Below are positions 43,929 through 53,514 of a DNA stretch of 60,124 nt, piece by piece. A program made the position numbers and the translations under genes. Source of the DNA: Nesterenkonia alkaliphila (lineage in GTDB: Bacteria > Actinomycetota > Actinomycetes > Actinomycetales > Micrococcaceae). The notes under the pieces are model-generated. The model was not told the DNA's origin, searched no databases, and saw nothing but the letters and a program-made list of their open reading frames with translations. The stretch is from assembly GCF_009758175.1 (NCBI RefSeq), contig NZ_WRPM01000069.1, positions 1 to 60,124 on the forward strand. Reading direction: 5' to 3'. Position 1 is the stretch's first letter. Each line of letters opens with the position of its first letter.

Positions 43929-45311
43929 CTAGGCGTGATGCCCGGCGGAATCCGGCCAAGCGCCCGCCCGGGGTGTCCCGCCCTCAGCGCCAATACAGTC
44001 CTCGGCGGTGATCCGGGCTTTGATCAGGGAGGGGGATTCGACGACGCCGCCCTCGGCACTGATCTGCAAGCCCCCCTCGAGTGCCTGCTCGGCTCGCGGT
44101 ATCCGTTCGGCCTCATCGGTGCACAGGGTGATCAGCGGCGCACCGGCGCGGACTGTGTCACCCGGCTTGGCGTGCAGTCTGACTCCGGCAGCAGCCTGCA
44201 CCGGGTCCTCCTTGCGGGCACGGCCGGCGCCCAGCCGCCAGGCCGCGATGCCCACCGCATAGGCGTCCAACCGGGTAAGCGTACCGGAGGCCTCTGCGGT
44301 GATGGTGTGGCTGTGCTTGGGCTCCGGCAGCGCGGCCTCGGGGTCCCCGTCCTGGGCGGCGATCATCGCCCGCCAGGAATCCATGGCCTTGCCGTTGCGC
44401 AGGTTCTCCGCGGGGTCCACCCCGGTGAAGCCCACGCCGGCGAGCATCTCAGCGGCCAGGGCCACCGTGAGTTCCACCACGTCCTCCGGCCCGCCCCCGG
44501 CCAGCACCTGCAGCGACTCTTCGACCTCCACCGCATTGCCGGCAGTCAGCCCCAGCGGGGTGGACATCTCGGTGAGCAGCGCGGTGGTGCGCACCCCGGC
44601 GTCGGTGCCCAGGGCAACCATCGTGCGAGCCAGCTCGGCGGCGTCGTCGTAGGTCTTCATAAAGGCACCGGTGCCGACTTTGACGTCCAGGACCAGGGCA
44701 TCAGTGCCCTCGGCGATCTTCTTGGACATGATGGAGCTGGCGATCAGCGGAATTGCCTCCACAGTGCCGGTGACATCGCGCAGCGCGTAGAGCTTCTTAT
44801 CCGCCGGAGCCAATCCCGCACCGGCGGAGCAGATCACTGCGCCCACAGTGTCCAGCTGGTTCAGGATCTCCTGGTTGGACAGCTGCGCCCGCCAACCGGG
44901 GATGGCTTCGAGCTTGTCCAGGGTGCCGCCGGTGTGGCCCAGCCCGCGGCCGGAGAGCTGGGGTACGGGCACTCCGTAGGATGCCACCAGGGGCGCCAGC
45001 GGCAGGGTGATCTTATCCCCCACTCCCCCGGTGGAGTGCTTATCCGCACTCAGCCGGCGGCTGCCGTCCGGCTTGGTCAGGGAGCTGAAGTCCATCCGCT
45101 CACCGGTGCTGATCATCGCAGCGGTCCAATGCGCGATCTCTTCCCGGGACATGCCGCGCAGCAGAATGGCCATGGCCAGCGCGCTCATCTGCTCCTCGGC
45201 CACAGTGCCGGCGGTGTAGGCGCGGATCAGCCAGTCGATCTGGTCCTGGGTGAGGGCGCCGCCGTCACGTTTGGTGCGGATGATGTCCACCGCGTCATGG
45301 GTGCCGGTCAC
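43929..45311 (-). CDS. deoA: thymidine phosphorylase
   Basis: A 460-residue enzyme that splits thymidine and deoxyuridine into base and deoxyribose 1-phosphate. Evidence: SADKHSTGGVGDKITLPLAPLVA (phosphate-binding signature), SGRGLGHTGGTLDKLE, LVLDVKVGTGAFMK and a C-terminal domain with GVRLHAKPGD. GTG start immediately abutting the cdd stop (TGA-GTG), so it is coupled to cdd. Confidence 0.94.
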   Translation of the reverse strand: MTGTHDAVDIIRTKRDGGALTQDQIDWLIRAYTAGTVAEEQMSALAMAILLRGMSREEIAHWTAAMISTGERMDFSSLTKPDGSRRLSADKHSTGGVGDKITLPLAPLVASYGVPVPQLSGRGLGHTGGTLDKLEAIPGWRAQLSNQEILNQLDTVGAVICSAGAGLAPADKKLYALRDVTGTVEAIPLIASSIMSKKIAEGTDALVLDVKVGTGAFMKTYDDAAELARTMVALGTDAGVRTTALLTEMSTPLGLTAGNAVEVEESLQVLAGGGPEDVVELTVALAAEMLAGVGFTGVDPAENLRNGKAMDSWRAMIAAQDGDPEAALPEPKHSHTITAEASGTLTRLDAYAVGIAAWRLGAGRARKEDPVQAAAGVRLHAKPGDTVRAGAPLITLCTDEAERIPRAEQALEGGLQISAEGGVVESPSLIKARITAEDCIGAEGGTPRAGAWPDSAGHHA

Positions 45312-45710
45312 TCAGACCACCTCGGCAAGATCGGCGGGCCCGAAGGCCTGGGGAAGGATTCCGGACATATCTTTGATGCCCTCCGGGGTGAGTATCTGGA
45401 AGTCGGGGGCTGCGAACTCAGCCAGCAGCTGCCGGCAGCGGCCGCAGGGCATGATGGTCTCGCCCTTGGCGTTGACGCAGGTGAAGGCGGCGATGCTGCC
45501 GCCCCCGGTCAGGTGCAGCTGGCCCACCAGGGTGTTCTCCGCGCACTGGCCCAGCCCATAGCTGGCGTTCTCCACATTGCAGCCGGTGATCAGCCGACCC
45601 TGTGACGTCAAGGCGGCGGCACCGACCGGATAGCCGGAGTAGGGTGCGTAAGCATGCTCTGCCGCTGTGCGGGCGGCCTGGGTCAGCGCCGCAAAATCAA
45701 CCTCTGACAT
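45312..45710 (-). CDS. cdd: cytidine deaminase
   Basis: A 132-residue homotetrameric-type enzyme. The zinc site is CAE in LGQCAENT and PCGRC further on; YSGYPVGAAAL and NVENASYGL form the nucleoside pocket. It converts cytidine and deoxycytidine to uridine forms, which the coupled deoA can degrade. Confidence 0.94.
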   Translation of the reverse strand: MSEVDFAALTQAARTAAEHAYAPYSGYPVGAAALTSQGRLITGCNVENASYGLGQCAENTLVGQLHLTGGGSIAAFTCVNAKGETIMPCGRCRQLLAEFAAPDFQILTPEGIKDMSGILPQAFGPADLAEVV

Positions 45711-45719
45711 AAACCTAGC

Positions 45720-46958
45720 CTATCGAGCCGCCAGGCGGGCCTGCGCCACTTCGGCCATAACCTTCACGCCCACCGCGATGGCACGTTCGTCGGGAATATA
45801 GTCGCCGCGGTGCAGGTCATAGGACTCCCCGCCTGGGGTTTTGGTGCCCAGCCGGAACATAGAGCCTGGGACCTCCTGGGTCATCCAGCCGAAGTCCTCC
45901 CCACCCATGGACTGCTCGGCCAGGGTTAGTGAGTCCTCGCCCAGGGCCCGCTTGGCGGCGCGGTCCACAATACCGGTGCAGGCTTCGTCATTGACCACCG
46001 GAGGCACCCCGCGCACATGGTCCAGGTTCACATCCACGCCGTAGGCTGCCGCCGCCTGCTGAACCACCGGGCTCAGCACTCCGCCGGCCTCCTTCCATGC
46101 ATCGGCGTCCAGGATCCGCATGGTCCCGTGCAGGGTGCCCTCGGAGGGGATTGCATTGGCCGCATTCCCGGCATGGATGTGCCCCCAGACCAGGGAGACT
46201 CCGCTGCGAGCATCGATGCGCCGGGCCAGCACTGCGGGCACGCTGGTGGCGATATGCCCCAGGGCGCCCACCACATCCTCGGTCAGATGGGGCCGCGAGG
46301 TGTGGCCGCCGCGGCCGGTGACCTCCACCCGCACCAGATCGGAGGCTGAGGTGATCGGACCGATTCGAGTGCCGATCGCCCCGACGGTCAGCTTGGGGTC
46401 GCAGTGCAGGGCGAAGATCTTTGGCACACCCTCAAGCACACCGTGTTTGACCACTTCCTGGGCGCCGCCGGGGAACTGCTCCTCCGCGGGCTGGAAAATG
46501 ATTCTGACCCGTGCCTCCGGGCGAAGACGCTGCAGGGTCCATGCCAGGCCCAGCATCACCGTGGTGTGGATGTCATGGCCGCAGGAGTGCGCCACCCCCT
46601 CGGTGGTGGAGGCGTATTCCAGGCCCGTGGTCTCGATGATCGGCAGCGCGTCGATGTCGCCTCGGAAGGCCGCGGCGATGGGCGCTTCGGCGGGCCCAAC
46701 ATCCACATAGCAGCCGGTGGTCTCCGGCAGCCGGACCGGCTCCAGGCCGGCTTCACGGAGTCTGGCGACGATCTGCTCAGTGGTGCGCTCCTCCTGCCAG
46801 GACAGCTCCGGATGGGCGTGCAGATCCCGCCTGAACTCGATCAGGGTGTCCTCCAGCTCATCGATGATCTCAGCTGCGGTGACCTCAGCCCGGGTGGCGC
46901 GGTCCACCTCGGCGTCGACCCGCGCGGTCACATCGATGGCCTCGGCCTCATAGGACAT
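45720..46958 (-). CDS. M20 family amidohydrolase
   Basis: A 412-residue metallopeptidase-fold enzyme of the amino-acylase/hippurate hydrolase group (M20D). HPELSWQEERT, FRGDIDALPI, SCGHDIHTTVMLGLA and FQPAEEQFPGGAQE supply metal ligands; GGEDFGWM lies near the C terminus. The substrate is an N-acyl or N-carbamoyl amino acid and cannot be fixed from sequence. It overlaps manC by 11 bp. Confidence 0.9.
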   Translation of the reverse strand: MSYEAEAIDVTARVDAEVDRATRAEVTAAEIIDELEDTLIEFRRDLHAHPELSWQEERTTEQIVARLREAGLEPVRLPETTGCYVDVGPAEAPIAAAFRGDIDALPIIETTGLEYASTTEGVAHSCGHDIHTTVMLGLAWTLQRLRPEARVRIIFQPAEEQFPGGAQEVVKHGVLEGVPKIFALHCDPKLTVGAIGTRIGPITSASDLVRVEVTGRGGHTSRPHLTEDVVGALGHIATSVPAVLARRIDARSGVSLVWGHIHAGNAANAIPSEGTLHGTMRILDADAWKEAGGVLSPVVQQAAAAYGVDVNLDHVRGVPPVVNDEACTGIVDRAAKRALGEDSLTLAEQSMGGEDFGWMTQEVPGSMFRLGTKTPGGESYDLHRGDYIPDERAIAVGVKVMAEVAQARLAAR

Positions 46959-48102
46959 CTGAGTCTCCCTTCTCCTTCAGCGCCTCCACCGCTTTCTTTA
47001 CGTTTTGAGCATGGTTGGTGGTGGTGACTAAGAGTGCGTCCTCAGTGTCTACCACAACGATGTTCTCCACACCGATCAGTGCTACCACTCGTTTGGTGTC
47101 TGAGACCACCACGCCGCTGGCATCTTCGGAATAGACCCTGGCCTTGGGGCCGATCACGGTCATGCCCTCCTGCTGGGCGGCGGGGTTCAACCGGGCGATA
47201 GCGGCGAAGTCACCTACATCGTCCCAGGTGAAGTAGCCGGGGATGACTGCCACATCACCGGCATCAGCGGCTGGTTCAGCCACTGCGTAATCGATGGCGG
47301 TCTTAGGCAGCCCCGGCCAGATACGGGTCAGCATCTGGTGCTGATGCTCAGTACCCCAGGCTGCTGCGATCTCAGTGAGTCCAGCATGCAGTTCAGGTTC
47401 GGCTGCGGCCAGGTGCTGCAGGATCACAGCGACCGGGGCTACGAACATCCCGGCATTCCAGAGGTAGTCCCCGCTGGCGACATAGTCCTGGGCCACCGCT
47501 TCTTCGGGTTTCTCCACAAACTCCACCACGTGGTGAGCATGTGGTGCTCCAGCGACCTCGTAGGTATCTCCCTGCCGGATGTAGCCGAATCCGGTGGAGG
47601 GGTGGGTGGGTTTGATCCCGATGGTCACGATCTTGCCCGTAGCAGCAGTGGCCACCGCCTCGCGTACTGCGCCCTGGAACACAGAGACCGGGGCGATGAC
47701 ATGATCCGCGGCAAAGGAACCCATAATCGTGCCGGTATCCCCGGTGCGTCCGGCGGCCTGGTCCCGGGCATCGAGGATGGCTGCGGCCAGCCCGATGGCA
47801 GCCGCGGAGTCCTTCGGCTCAGGCTCTAGGACCAGGTCCCCGGCACGCAGCTCCGGGATCTGCCCGGTAACCGCCCCGTGATGGGACTCTCCGGTGACAA
47901 CCATCACATTGTTTCCAGCTAGCGGGACCAGCCGCTCGTAGGTGGAACGGATCAAGGTGGTGCCTGAACCAGTGAGGTCATGAAGGAACTTAGGCGCATC
48001 CGCCCGGGAGAGCGGCCACAACCGGGTCCCCACCCCACCGGCAGGAATCACCGCATGGAACCTGGCCAACGCGGCCGTTACGGAATCAGAGGCAGAAGTC
48101 AC
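46948..48102 (-). CDS. manC: mannose-1-phosphate guanylyltransferase
   Basis: About 384 residues, making GDP-mannose. The nucleotidyltransferase signature AVIPAGGVGTRLWPLSR is at the N terminus, followed by FLHDL, GSFAADHVI, FGYIRQGD and FVEKPEE; the C-terminal part has the left-handed beta-helix-like family ending but no isomerase domain. The GTG at 48102 is chosen, with AGGA before it; the open frame runs on through the opposite strand of sdhC/sdhD, which is not coding. Confidence 0.9.
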   Translation of the reverse strand: MTSASDSVTAALARFHAVIPAGGVGTRLWPLSRADAPKFLHDLTGSGTTLIRSTYERLVPLAGNNVMVVTGESHHGAVTGQIPELRAGDLVLEPEPKDSAAAIGLAAAILDARDQAAGRTGDTGTIMGSFAADHVIAPVSVFQGAVREAVATAATGKIVTIGIKPTHPSTGFGYIRQGDTYEVAGAPHAHHVVEFVEKPEEAVAQDYVASGDYLWNAGMFVAPVAVILQHLAAAEPELHAGLTEIAAAWGTEHQHQMLTRIWPGLPKTAIDYAVAEPAADAGDVAVIPGYFTWDDVGDFAAIARLNPAAQQEGMTVIGPKARVYSEDASGVVVSDTKRVVALIGVENIVVVDTEDALLVTTTNHAQNVKKAVEALKEKGDSDVL

Positions 48103-48238
48103 TGGTCCTAGGGTAGCGCCAACCTCGGGTCTGCGGAGATCGCAGCACGATTCTGGGCACCCATCCAGCTGAGGCGGACCCTCAGGCTCGCCGGAGCATG
48201 CCCTGAGCGATGAACGGCCAGCAGGCCGATCCCGCCGA

Positions 48239-48284
48239 TTTCTACACGTTGTAGAAAACAGCTGGGCCGGCAAAAGATTAGGAT
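48239..48284 (+). promoter_or_regulatory. 19-bp inverted repeat and -10 of the sdh promoter
   Basis: TTTCTACA-CGT-TGTAGAAA (48239-48257) is a perfect 8-bp inverted repeat. TAGGAT (48279-48284) is a plausible -10 whose -35 position overlaps the right edge of the repeat. A repressor or redox regulator could act here; the motif does not match one I can name with confidence. Confidence 0.55.
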
Positions 48285-48327
48285 GGTGGGCAACTACGTG
48301 CGACGACGCATCGAAAGGTAAACCCAA

Positions 48328-48732
48328 GTGACGCAGACAAAAAGCACCCCGGGCGGAAGGGGGACGCTCTATAAGGGCCGCGAAGGCATGTGGTCCTGGG
48401 TGGGGCACCGGATCACCGGCGTAGGCATCTTCTTCTTCCTCCTGGTCCACGTCCTGGACACCTCGCTGGTCCGCGTCTCCCCCGAGGCGTACAACGCAGT
48501 GATCGGTGCCTATAAGCACCCCATCATGATTCTCGGCGAGATCGGCCTGGTCGGCGCCATCGTGTTCCACGCATTCAACGGGCTGCGGATCATCCTGGTG
48601 GACTTCTGGAAGCAGGGCACCCGCTATCACCGCCAGATGCTCTGGGCCGTGCTCACCCTGTGGCTGGTGACCATGGTGGCCTTCTCCGTGCGCCACCTGA
48701 TGATCTTCTTCGAAGGCTGGGAGGGTTTCTAA
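48328..48732 (+). CDS. sdhC: succinate dehydrogenase cytochrome b subunit
   Basis: A 134-residue membrane anchor with three helices: WSWVGHRITGVGIFFFLLVHVLD (haem-ligand His in the HRITG and LVHVLD region), GLVGAIVFHAFNGLRIILVD and LTLWLVTMVAFSVRHLMIFF. GTG start with GAAAGG. First gene of sdhCDAB. Confidence 0.92.
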   Translation: MTQTKSTPGGRGTLYKGREGMWSWVGHRITGVGIFFFLLVHVLDTSLVRVSPEAYNAVIGAYKHPIMILGEIGLVGAIVFHAFNGLRIILVDFWKQGTRYHRQMLWAVLTLWLVTMVAFSVRHLMIFFEGWEGF

Positions 48733-48735
48733 GCG

Positions 48736-49245
48736 ATGACTGCCACCAACTCTGAGGCAACACTGCCGAGCCAGGGCACCGAGGCCCCCCGCTCCGGCCG
48801 GGTCGATCCCAAGTACCTGCGCTCGAACCCCTCCAAGGGTGCCTTCGAAATGTGGGCCTGGCTGTTCATGCGGGTCTCCGGGGCCGCCCTGGTCATCCTG
48901 ATCTTCGTCCACCTGTGGACCAACCTAATGGTCGGCGATGGTATTTACCAGATCGACTTCGCCTTCGTGGCCGGCAAATGGGCCAACCCGGTCTGGCAGT
49001 TCTGGGACCTGACCATGCTGTGGCTGGCGATGCTTCATGGTGCCAACGGCATGCGCACCATCATCAACGACTACGCCGAGAAGGACTCCACCCGGCTTGC
49101 GCTGAAGTCCATCCTCTACCTAGCCTCCACCGTCATCATCATCCTGGGCACCCTTGTGATCTTCACCTTCGAGCCCTGCCTGGTGGACGAGGCCGGCAAC
49201 CTGCTCGAGTATGCACCCAGCTTCTGCGAGACAGCGGTGAATTGA
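48736..49245 (+). CDS. sdhD: succinate dehydrogenase membrane anchor subunit
   Basis: A 169-residue second anchor with three helices (WLFMRVSGAALVILIFVHLW, LTMLWLAMLHGANGMRTII, LASTVIIILGTLVIFTF). The His in HLW and HGANG could bind haem or quinone. Three bp after sdhC. An 83-bp gap to sdhA contains ACGACGCCGCA. Confidence 0.92.
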   Translation: MTATNSEATLPSQGTEAPRSGRVDPKYLRSNPSKGAFEMWAWLFMRVSGAALVILIFVHLWTNLMVGDGIYQIDFAFVAGKWANPVWQFWDLTMLWLAMLHGANGMRTIINDYAEKDSTRLALKSILYLASTVIIILGTLVIFTFEPCLVDEAGNLLEYAPSFCETAVN

Positions 49246-49328
49246 TGACGACGACGCCGCAGCGCAGGTAGCTGCGCACCAGCACCAAGCACTCCAACGC
49301 ACCTAAGAAAAGAGAGCCGAAGAAGAAC

Positions 49329-51116
49329 ATGCAGGTTCATAAGTACGACGTTGTGATCGTCGGCGCCGGCGGCGCAGGGATGCGTGCCGCCATTGAGTCC
49401 GGCCAGCGCGCACGCACTGCGGTGCTGACCAAGCTCTACCCCACCCGCTCCCACACCGGCGCCGCCCAGGGCGGTATGTGTGCCGCCCTGGCCAATGTCG
49501 AGGAGGACAACTGGGAGTGGCACACCTTCGACACCGTCAAGGGCGGTGACTACCTGGTGGACCAGGACGCCGCAGAGGTGATGGCCAAGGAGGCCATCGA
49601 CGCGGTGCTGGACCTGGAGAAGATGGGTTTGCCCTTCAACCGCACCCCGGAGGGCAAGATCGATCAGCGCCGCTTCGGCGGACACACCCGCGATCACGGC
49701 AAGGCCGCGGTGCGCCGGGCCTGCTACGCCGCTGACCGCACCGGGCACATGATCCTGCAGACCCTCTACCAGAACTGCGTGAAGCATAATGTGGAGTTCT
49801 ATAACGAGTACTACGTGCTGGATCTGATCACCGTGGAGGAGGATGCCACCCGCGAGGACGGCACCCCGTATAAGCAGAAGCGGGTGGCCGGTGTGGTCTC
49901 CTATGATCTGGCCTCAGGTGAGCTGCACATCTTCCAGGCCAAGTCGGTGGTCTTCGCCTCCGGCGGGCTGGGCAAGATCTTCAAGACCACCTCCAATGCG
50001 CACACACTGACCGGCGACGGTATGGCCATCGCCTACCGGGCGGGCATTCCGCTGGAGGATATGGAGTTCGTCCAGTTCCACCCCACCGGCCTGGCAGGCC
50101 TGGGCGTGCTGCTCTCCGAGGCGGCCCGCGGTGAGGGCGGGATCCTGCGCAACTCCGAGGGTGAGCGCTTCATGGAACGCTACGCCCCCACCATCAAGGA
50201 CTTGGCCCCGCGCGATATTGTGGCCCGCTCCATGGCCCAGGAGGTCCGTGAGGGCCGCGGCTGCGGCCCCAACAAGGACTATGTGCTGCTGGACCTGACT
50301 CACCTGGAGCCGGAGCACATCGACGCCAAGCTGCCGGATATCACCGAGTTCGCCCGTACCTACCTGGCGGTGGAGCCGCATACTGAGCCGGTGCCGGTAT
50401 TCCCCACCTGCCACTACGCGATGGGCGGGATCCCCACCAACATCAAGGCTGAGGTCCTGCAGGACAATGACACTGTGGTGCCCGGCCTCTACGCCGCCGG
50501 CGAGGTGGCCTGCGTCTCAGTGCACGGATCCAACCGCCTGGGCACCAACTCCTTGCTGGACATCAACGTCTTCGGCAAACGCGCCGGCATCTACGCCGCC
50601 GAGTACGCCACGGGTGCCGAGTTCGTTGAGATCCCGGAGTCGCCTGAGACCTTCGTCACCGAACAGCTGGGCATGCTGCGCGAGGCCAGCGGTTCGGAGC
50701 GGGTGGGCACCATCCGCGCTGAGCTGCAGGACACCATGGACCTAAACATGCAGGTGTTCCGCTCCGAGGAGACCATCAAGGAGGCCCTGGACAAGATCGC
50801 CGAGCTGAAGGAGCGGTATAAGCAGATCACCGTGCAGGACAAGGGCCGCCGGTTCAACTTGGACCTGCTGGAGGCCGTGGAGCTGGGCTTCCTGCTTGAT
50901 ATGGCCGAGGTGATGACGGTGGCTGCCCTGCACCGCAAGGAGTCCCGCGGCGGGCACTACCGGGAGGACTTCCCGGAGCGCGACGACGAGAACTTCATGC
51001 TGCACTCGATGCTGTACAAGGATCCCGACGCCGAGACCGAGGGTGTGACGGGTATCCGCTTCGACACCAAGCCGGTCATCTTCACCCGCTACGAGCCGAT
51101 GGAGCGTAAGTACTGA
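49329..51116 (+). CDS. sdhA: succinate dehydrogenase flavoprotein subunit
   Basis: A 595-residue flavoprotein: [19 protein letters not shown] dinucleotide fold, the covalent-FAD His in [12 protein letters not shown], the active-site HPTGLAG region, REGRGCG, and C-terminal [10 protein letters not shown]. Oxidises succinate to fumarate in the TCA cycle and passes electrons to SdhB. Confidence 0.96.
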   Translation: MQVHKYDVVIVGAGGAGMRAAIESGQRARTAVLTKLYPTRSHTGAAQGGMCAALANVEEDNWEWHTFDTVKGGDYLVDQDAAEVMAKEAIDAVLDLEKMGLPFNRTPEGKIDQRRFGGHTRDHGKAAVRRACYAADRTGHMILQTLYQNCVKHNVEFYNEYYVLDLITVEEDATREDGTPYKQKRVAGVVSYDLASGELHIFQAKSVVFASGGLGKIFKTTSNAHTLTGDGMAIAYRAGIPLEDMEFVQFHPTGLAGLGVLLSEAARGEGGILRNSEGERFMERYAPTIKDLAPRDIVARSMAQEVREGRGCGPNKDYVLLDLTHLEPEHIDAKLPDITEFARTYLAVEPHTEPVPVFPTCHYAMGGIPTNIKAEVLQDNDTVVPGLYAAGEVACVSVHGSNRLGTNSLLDINVFGKRAGIYAAEYATGAEFVEIPESPETFVTEQLGMLREASGSERVGTIRAELQDTMDLNMQVFRSEETIKEALDKIAELKERYKQITVQDKGRRFNLDLLEAVELGFLLDMAEVMTVAALHRKESRGGHYREDFPERDDENFMLHSMLYKDPDAETEGVTGIRFDTKPVIFTRYEPMERKY

Positions 51117-51904
51117 TGAGCACTGCAACTGTTGAGCAAGAGCCAGCCTCCAAGGTGGACCTGGCGGAATCCGGAGAGGGCGCCGGAGCCATCCAGGAGT
51201 TCACCATCACCCTGAAGGTCCGCCGCTACGACCCCGAGCGCGCCGAGGACGCCTGGTGGGACGAATGGCAGCTGACCATGTACGGCACCGACCGCGTGCT
51301 CGACGCCCTGCACAAGGTCAAGTGGGAGATCGACGGCACCCTGAGCTTCCGCCGCTCCTGCGCCCACGGCATCTGCGGTTCCGACGCCATGCGGATCAAC
51401 GGCCGCAACCGGCTGGCATGCAAGACCCTGCTGAAGGACCTGGACACCTCCAAGCCGATCGTCGTCGAGGCGATCAAGGGCCTGCCGGTGGAGAAGGACC
51501 TGATCGTAGACATGGAGCCGTTCTTCCAGTCCTACCGGGAGATCATGCCCTTCCTGATCAACAACTCCCCCGCCCCCTCTGCGGAGCGGCTGCAGTCCCC
51601 GGAGGACCGGGCCCGGTTCGACGACACCACCAAGTGCATCCTGTGTGCGGCCTGCACCAGCTCCTGCCCGGTGTTCTGGACCGACGGCCAGTACTTCGGA
51701 CCGGCGGCCATCGTCAACGCTCACCGGTTCATCTTCGACTCCCGCGACGACGCCGGGGACATGCGCCTGGAGGTGCTCAACGACAAGGAGGGCGTGTGGC
51801 GCTGCCGCACCACCTTCAACTGCTCGGAGGCCTGCCCCCGCGGCATCGAGGTCACCAAGGCCATCCAGGAGGTCAAGACGGCGATCATCGCCCGCTCACT
51901 CTGA
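51116..51904 (+). CDS. sdhB: succinate dehydrogenase iron-sulfur subunit
   Basis: A 262-residue subunit. 2Fe-2S ligands in SCAHGICGSDAMRINGRNRL with a following Cys; 4Fe-4S in CILCAACTSSCP; 3Fe-4S in CSEACPRGIEVTKAI with CRTTFNC. The start overlaps the sdhA stop by one base. Ends 15 bp from the convergent hutH. Confidence 0.95.
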   Translation: MSTATVEQEPASKVDLAESGEGAGAIQEFTITLKVRRYDPERAEDAWWDEWQLTMYGTDRVLDALHKVKWEIDGTLSFRRSCAHGICGSDAMRINGRNRLACKTLLKDLDTSKPIVVEAIKGLPVEKDLIVDMEPFFQSYREIMPFLINNSPAPSAERLQSPEDRARFDDTTKCILCAACTSSCPVFWTDGQYFGPAAIVNAHRFIFDSRDDAGDMRLEVLNDKEGVWRCRTTFNCSEACPRGIEVTKAIQEVKTAIIARSL

Positions 51905-51919
51905 GGCAGCGGCGGCGGA

Positions 51920-53470
51920 TCAGTCCAGCGACACAGTGTGGCTCAGTTCGACCACGGAACCTGCAGCCGCGACGACGCTGCCGGAGGCGACCAGCTCTGT
52001 GGCTTCTGCCAACTCAGGGGCCAGAAACCGGTCGGCCCCTGGGCCGGGGATGCGGGTGCGCAGCGTCTCCAGCACTGCGCCGGTGGCCGGCGATGGGGCG
52101 GCCTGTCGAAGGTCGATTCCCCGGGCTGCTGCGCAGATCTCCACGCCGAGCACCGCGGTAAGGTTCTCCAGGGCCTGCCGCAGTTTCCGCGCGGCGGACC
52201 ATCCCATTGAAACGTGGTCCTCCTGCATGGCTGAGCTGGGGATGGAGTCCACACTGGCCGGCGCTGCCAGTCGTTTGGTCTCCGAGACCAGTGCAGCCTG
52301 AGTGTAGTGGGCGATCATCAGGCCGGAGTCGACACCGGGATCGTCGGCGAGGAACGGTGGGAGTCCCTGGTTCCGACTGGTGTCCATCAGCCGGTCGGTT
52401 CGGCGTTCGGCGATCGAGGCCACATCGGCTGCCACGATAGCTAGAAAGTCCAGGGCGTGCGCCAGGGGTGCACCATGGAAATTGCCGTTGGATGAAACAC
52501 CCCCGGAGTCCAGGACGACCGGATTGTCGATGGCTGCGCGCAGCTCCCGGCAGGCCACCCGGTAGGCATACTCCAGAGCGTCCCGGGCGGCGCCGGTCAC
52601 CTGGGGTGCACACCGCAGCGAATAGGCGTCCTGCACCAGATGGTCCGAGTCTCGGTGTGAGGCCACAATCCCAGAGTCCCGCAGGAGGTTTCTCATATTG
52701 CCGGCGCTCAATGTCTGACCCGGGTGCGGACGCAGCGGTTCGAAGAGCTCCGGCAGAAAGACCTGGTCGGTTCCGTGGAGGGCCTCCACGCTCATCGCAG
52801 CCGAAATGTCTGCAGCGGTGAGCAGGTTCTCCATATCCCGGAGTGCAAGGATGAGCATCCCCAGCATGCCGTCGGTCCCATTGATCAGGGCCAGGCCTTC
52901 CTTCTCCGCCAGCTCGACCGGCGGGATGCCGGCCTCGGCGAGCGCCTCAGCGGCGGGCATCGAGCGCCCCTGGCTGTCCAGGACTTCACCCTCTCCCATC
53001 GTCACCAGGGCGCATGCCGCCAAGGGAGCCAGGTCACCGGAGCAGCCCAGGGAGCCGTGCTCGGGCACTACCGGTGTGATGCCGGCGTTGAGGATGTCCA
53101 GGTAGGTGGTCAGCACCTGTGGCCGCACTCCGGTCCGGCCGGAGGCGAGGGTCTTGGCGCGCAGCAGCATCAGAGCGCGGACCACTTCCCGCTCAACGGG
53201 CCGGCCGATCCCGGCAGCGTGGGAGCGGACCAGAGACTTCTGCAGCTGGGCGCGCAGCGGCTGTGGGATATGCCGTTGGGCCAGCGCCCCAAAACCTGTG
53301 GACACCCCGTAGACCGGGCGGTCCTGGCCGGCGAGGGATTCGACTGCTCCTCGGAAGTCAGCGACGCCGCGGAGCGTGTCCTGGTCGATATCTACCCGGG
53401 CACCGAATCGGGCCACTGCCACGACCTCCGCCGGGCTCAGCGTCTCGGGGTTCAGAATGACGGCTTCCAC
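51920..53470 (-). CDS. hutH: histidine ammonia-lyase
   Basis: A protein of about 516 residues that deaminates histidine to trans-urocanate. The MIO-forming triad is CSG in HGSLGCSGDLAPLAAC, where many homologues have ASG; Cys is tolerated at the first position in other actinobacterial enzymes. YGVSTGFG and the QEDHVSMG stretch are also conserved. The GTG at 53470 is used because AAAGGAA lies just upstream and the length then fits the family; the frame runs 24 codons further. Confidence 0.93.
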   Translation of the reverse strand: MEAVILNPETLSPAEVVAVARFGARVDIDQDTLRGVADFRGAVESLAGQDRPVYGVSTGFGALAQRHIPQPLRAQLQKSLVRSHAAGIGRPVEREVVRALMLLRAKTLASGRTGVRPQVLTTYLDILNAGITPVVPEHGSLGCSGDLAPLAACALVTMGEGEVLDSQGRSMPAAEALAEAGIPPVELAEKEGLALINGTDGMLGMLILALRDMENLLTAADISAAMSVEALHGTDQVFLPELFEPLRPHPGQTLSAGNMRNLLRDSGIVASHRDSDHLVQDAYSLRCAPQVTGAARDALEYAYRVACRELRAAIDNPVVLDSGGVSSNGNFHGAPLAHALDFLAIVAADVASIAERRTDRLMDTSRNQGLPPFLADDPGVDSGLMIAHYTQAALVSETKRLAAPASVDSIPSSAMQEDHVSMGWSAARKLRQALENLTAVLGVEICAAARGIDLRQAAPSPATGAVLETLRTRIPGPGADRFLAPELAEATELVASGSVVAAAGSVVELSHTVSLD

Positions 53471-53514
53471 AGGTTTCCTTTCGGGTCCGGGGTTCTTCGG
53501 TGGGAGTGGTTCCA

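Noticed and set aside
48103-48912. N-terminal extension of manC covering 270 codons
   Set aside because: It is the opposite strand of sdhC and sdhD; its sequence is low-complexity and unlike the guanylyltransferase family, which starts at the GTG at 48102.
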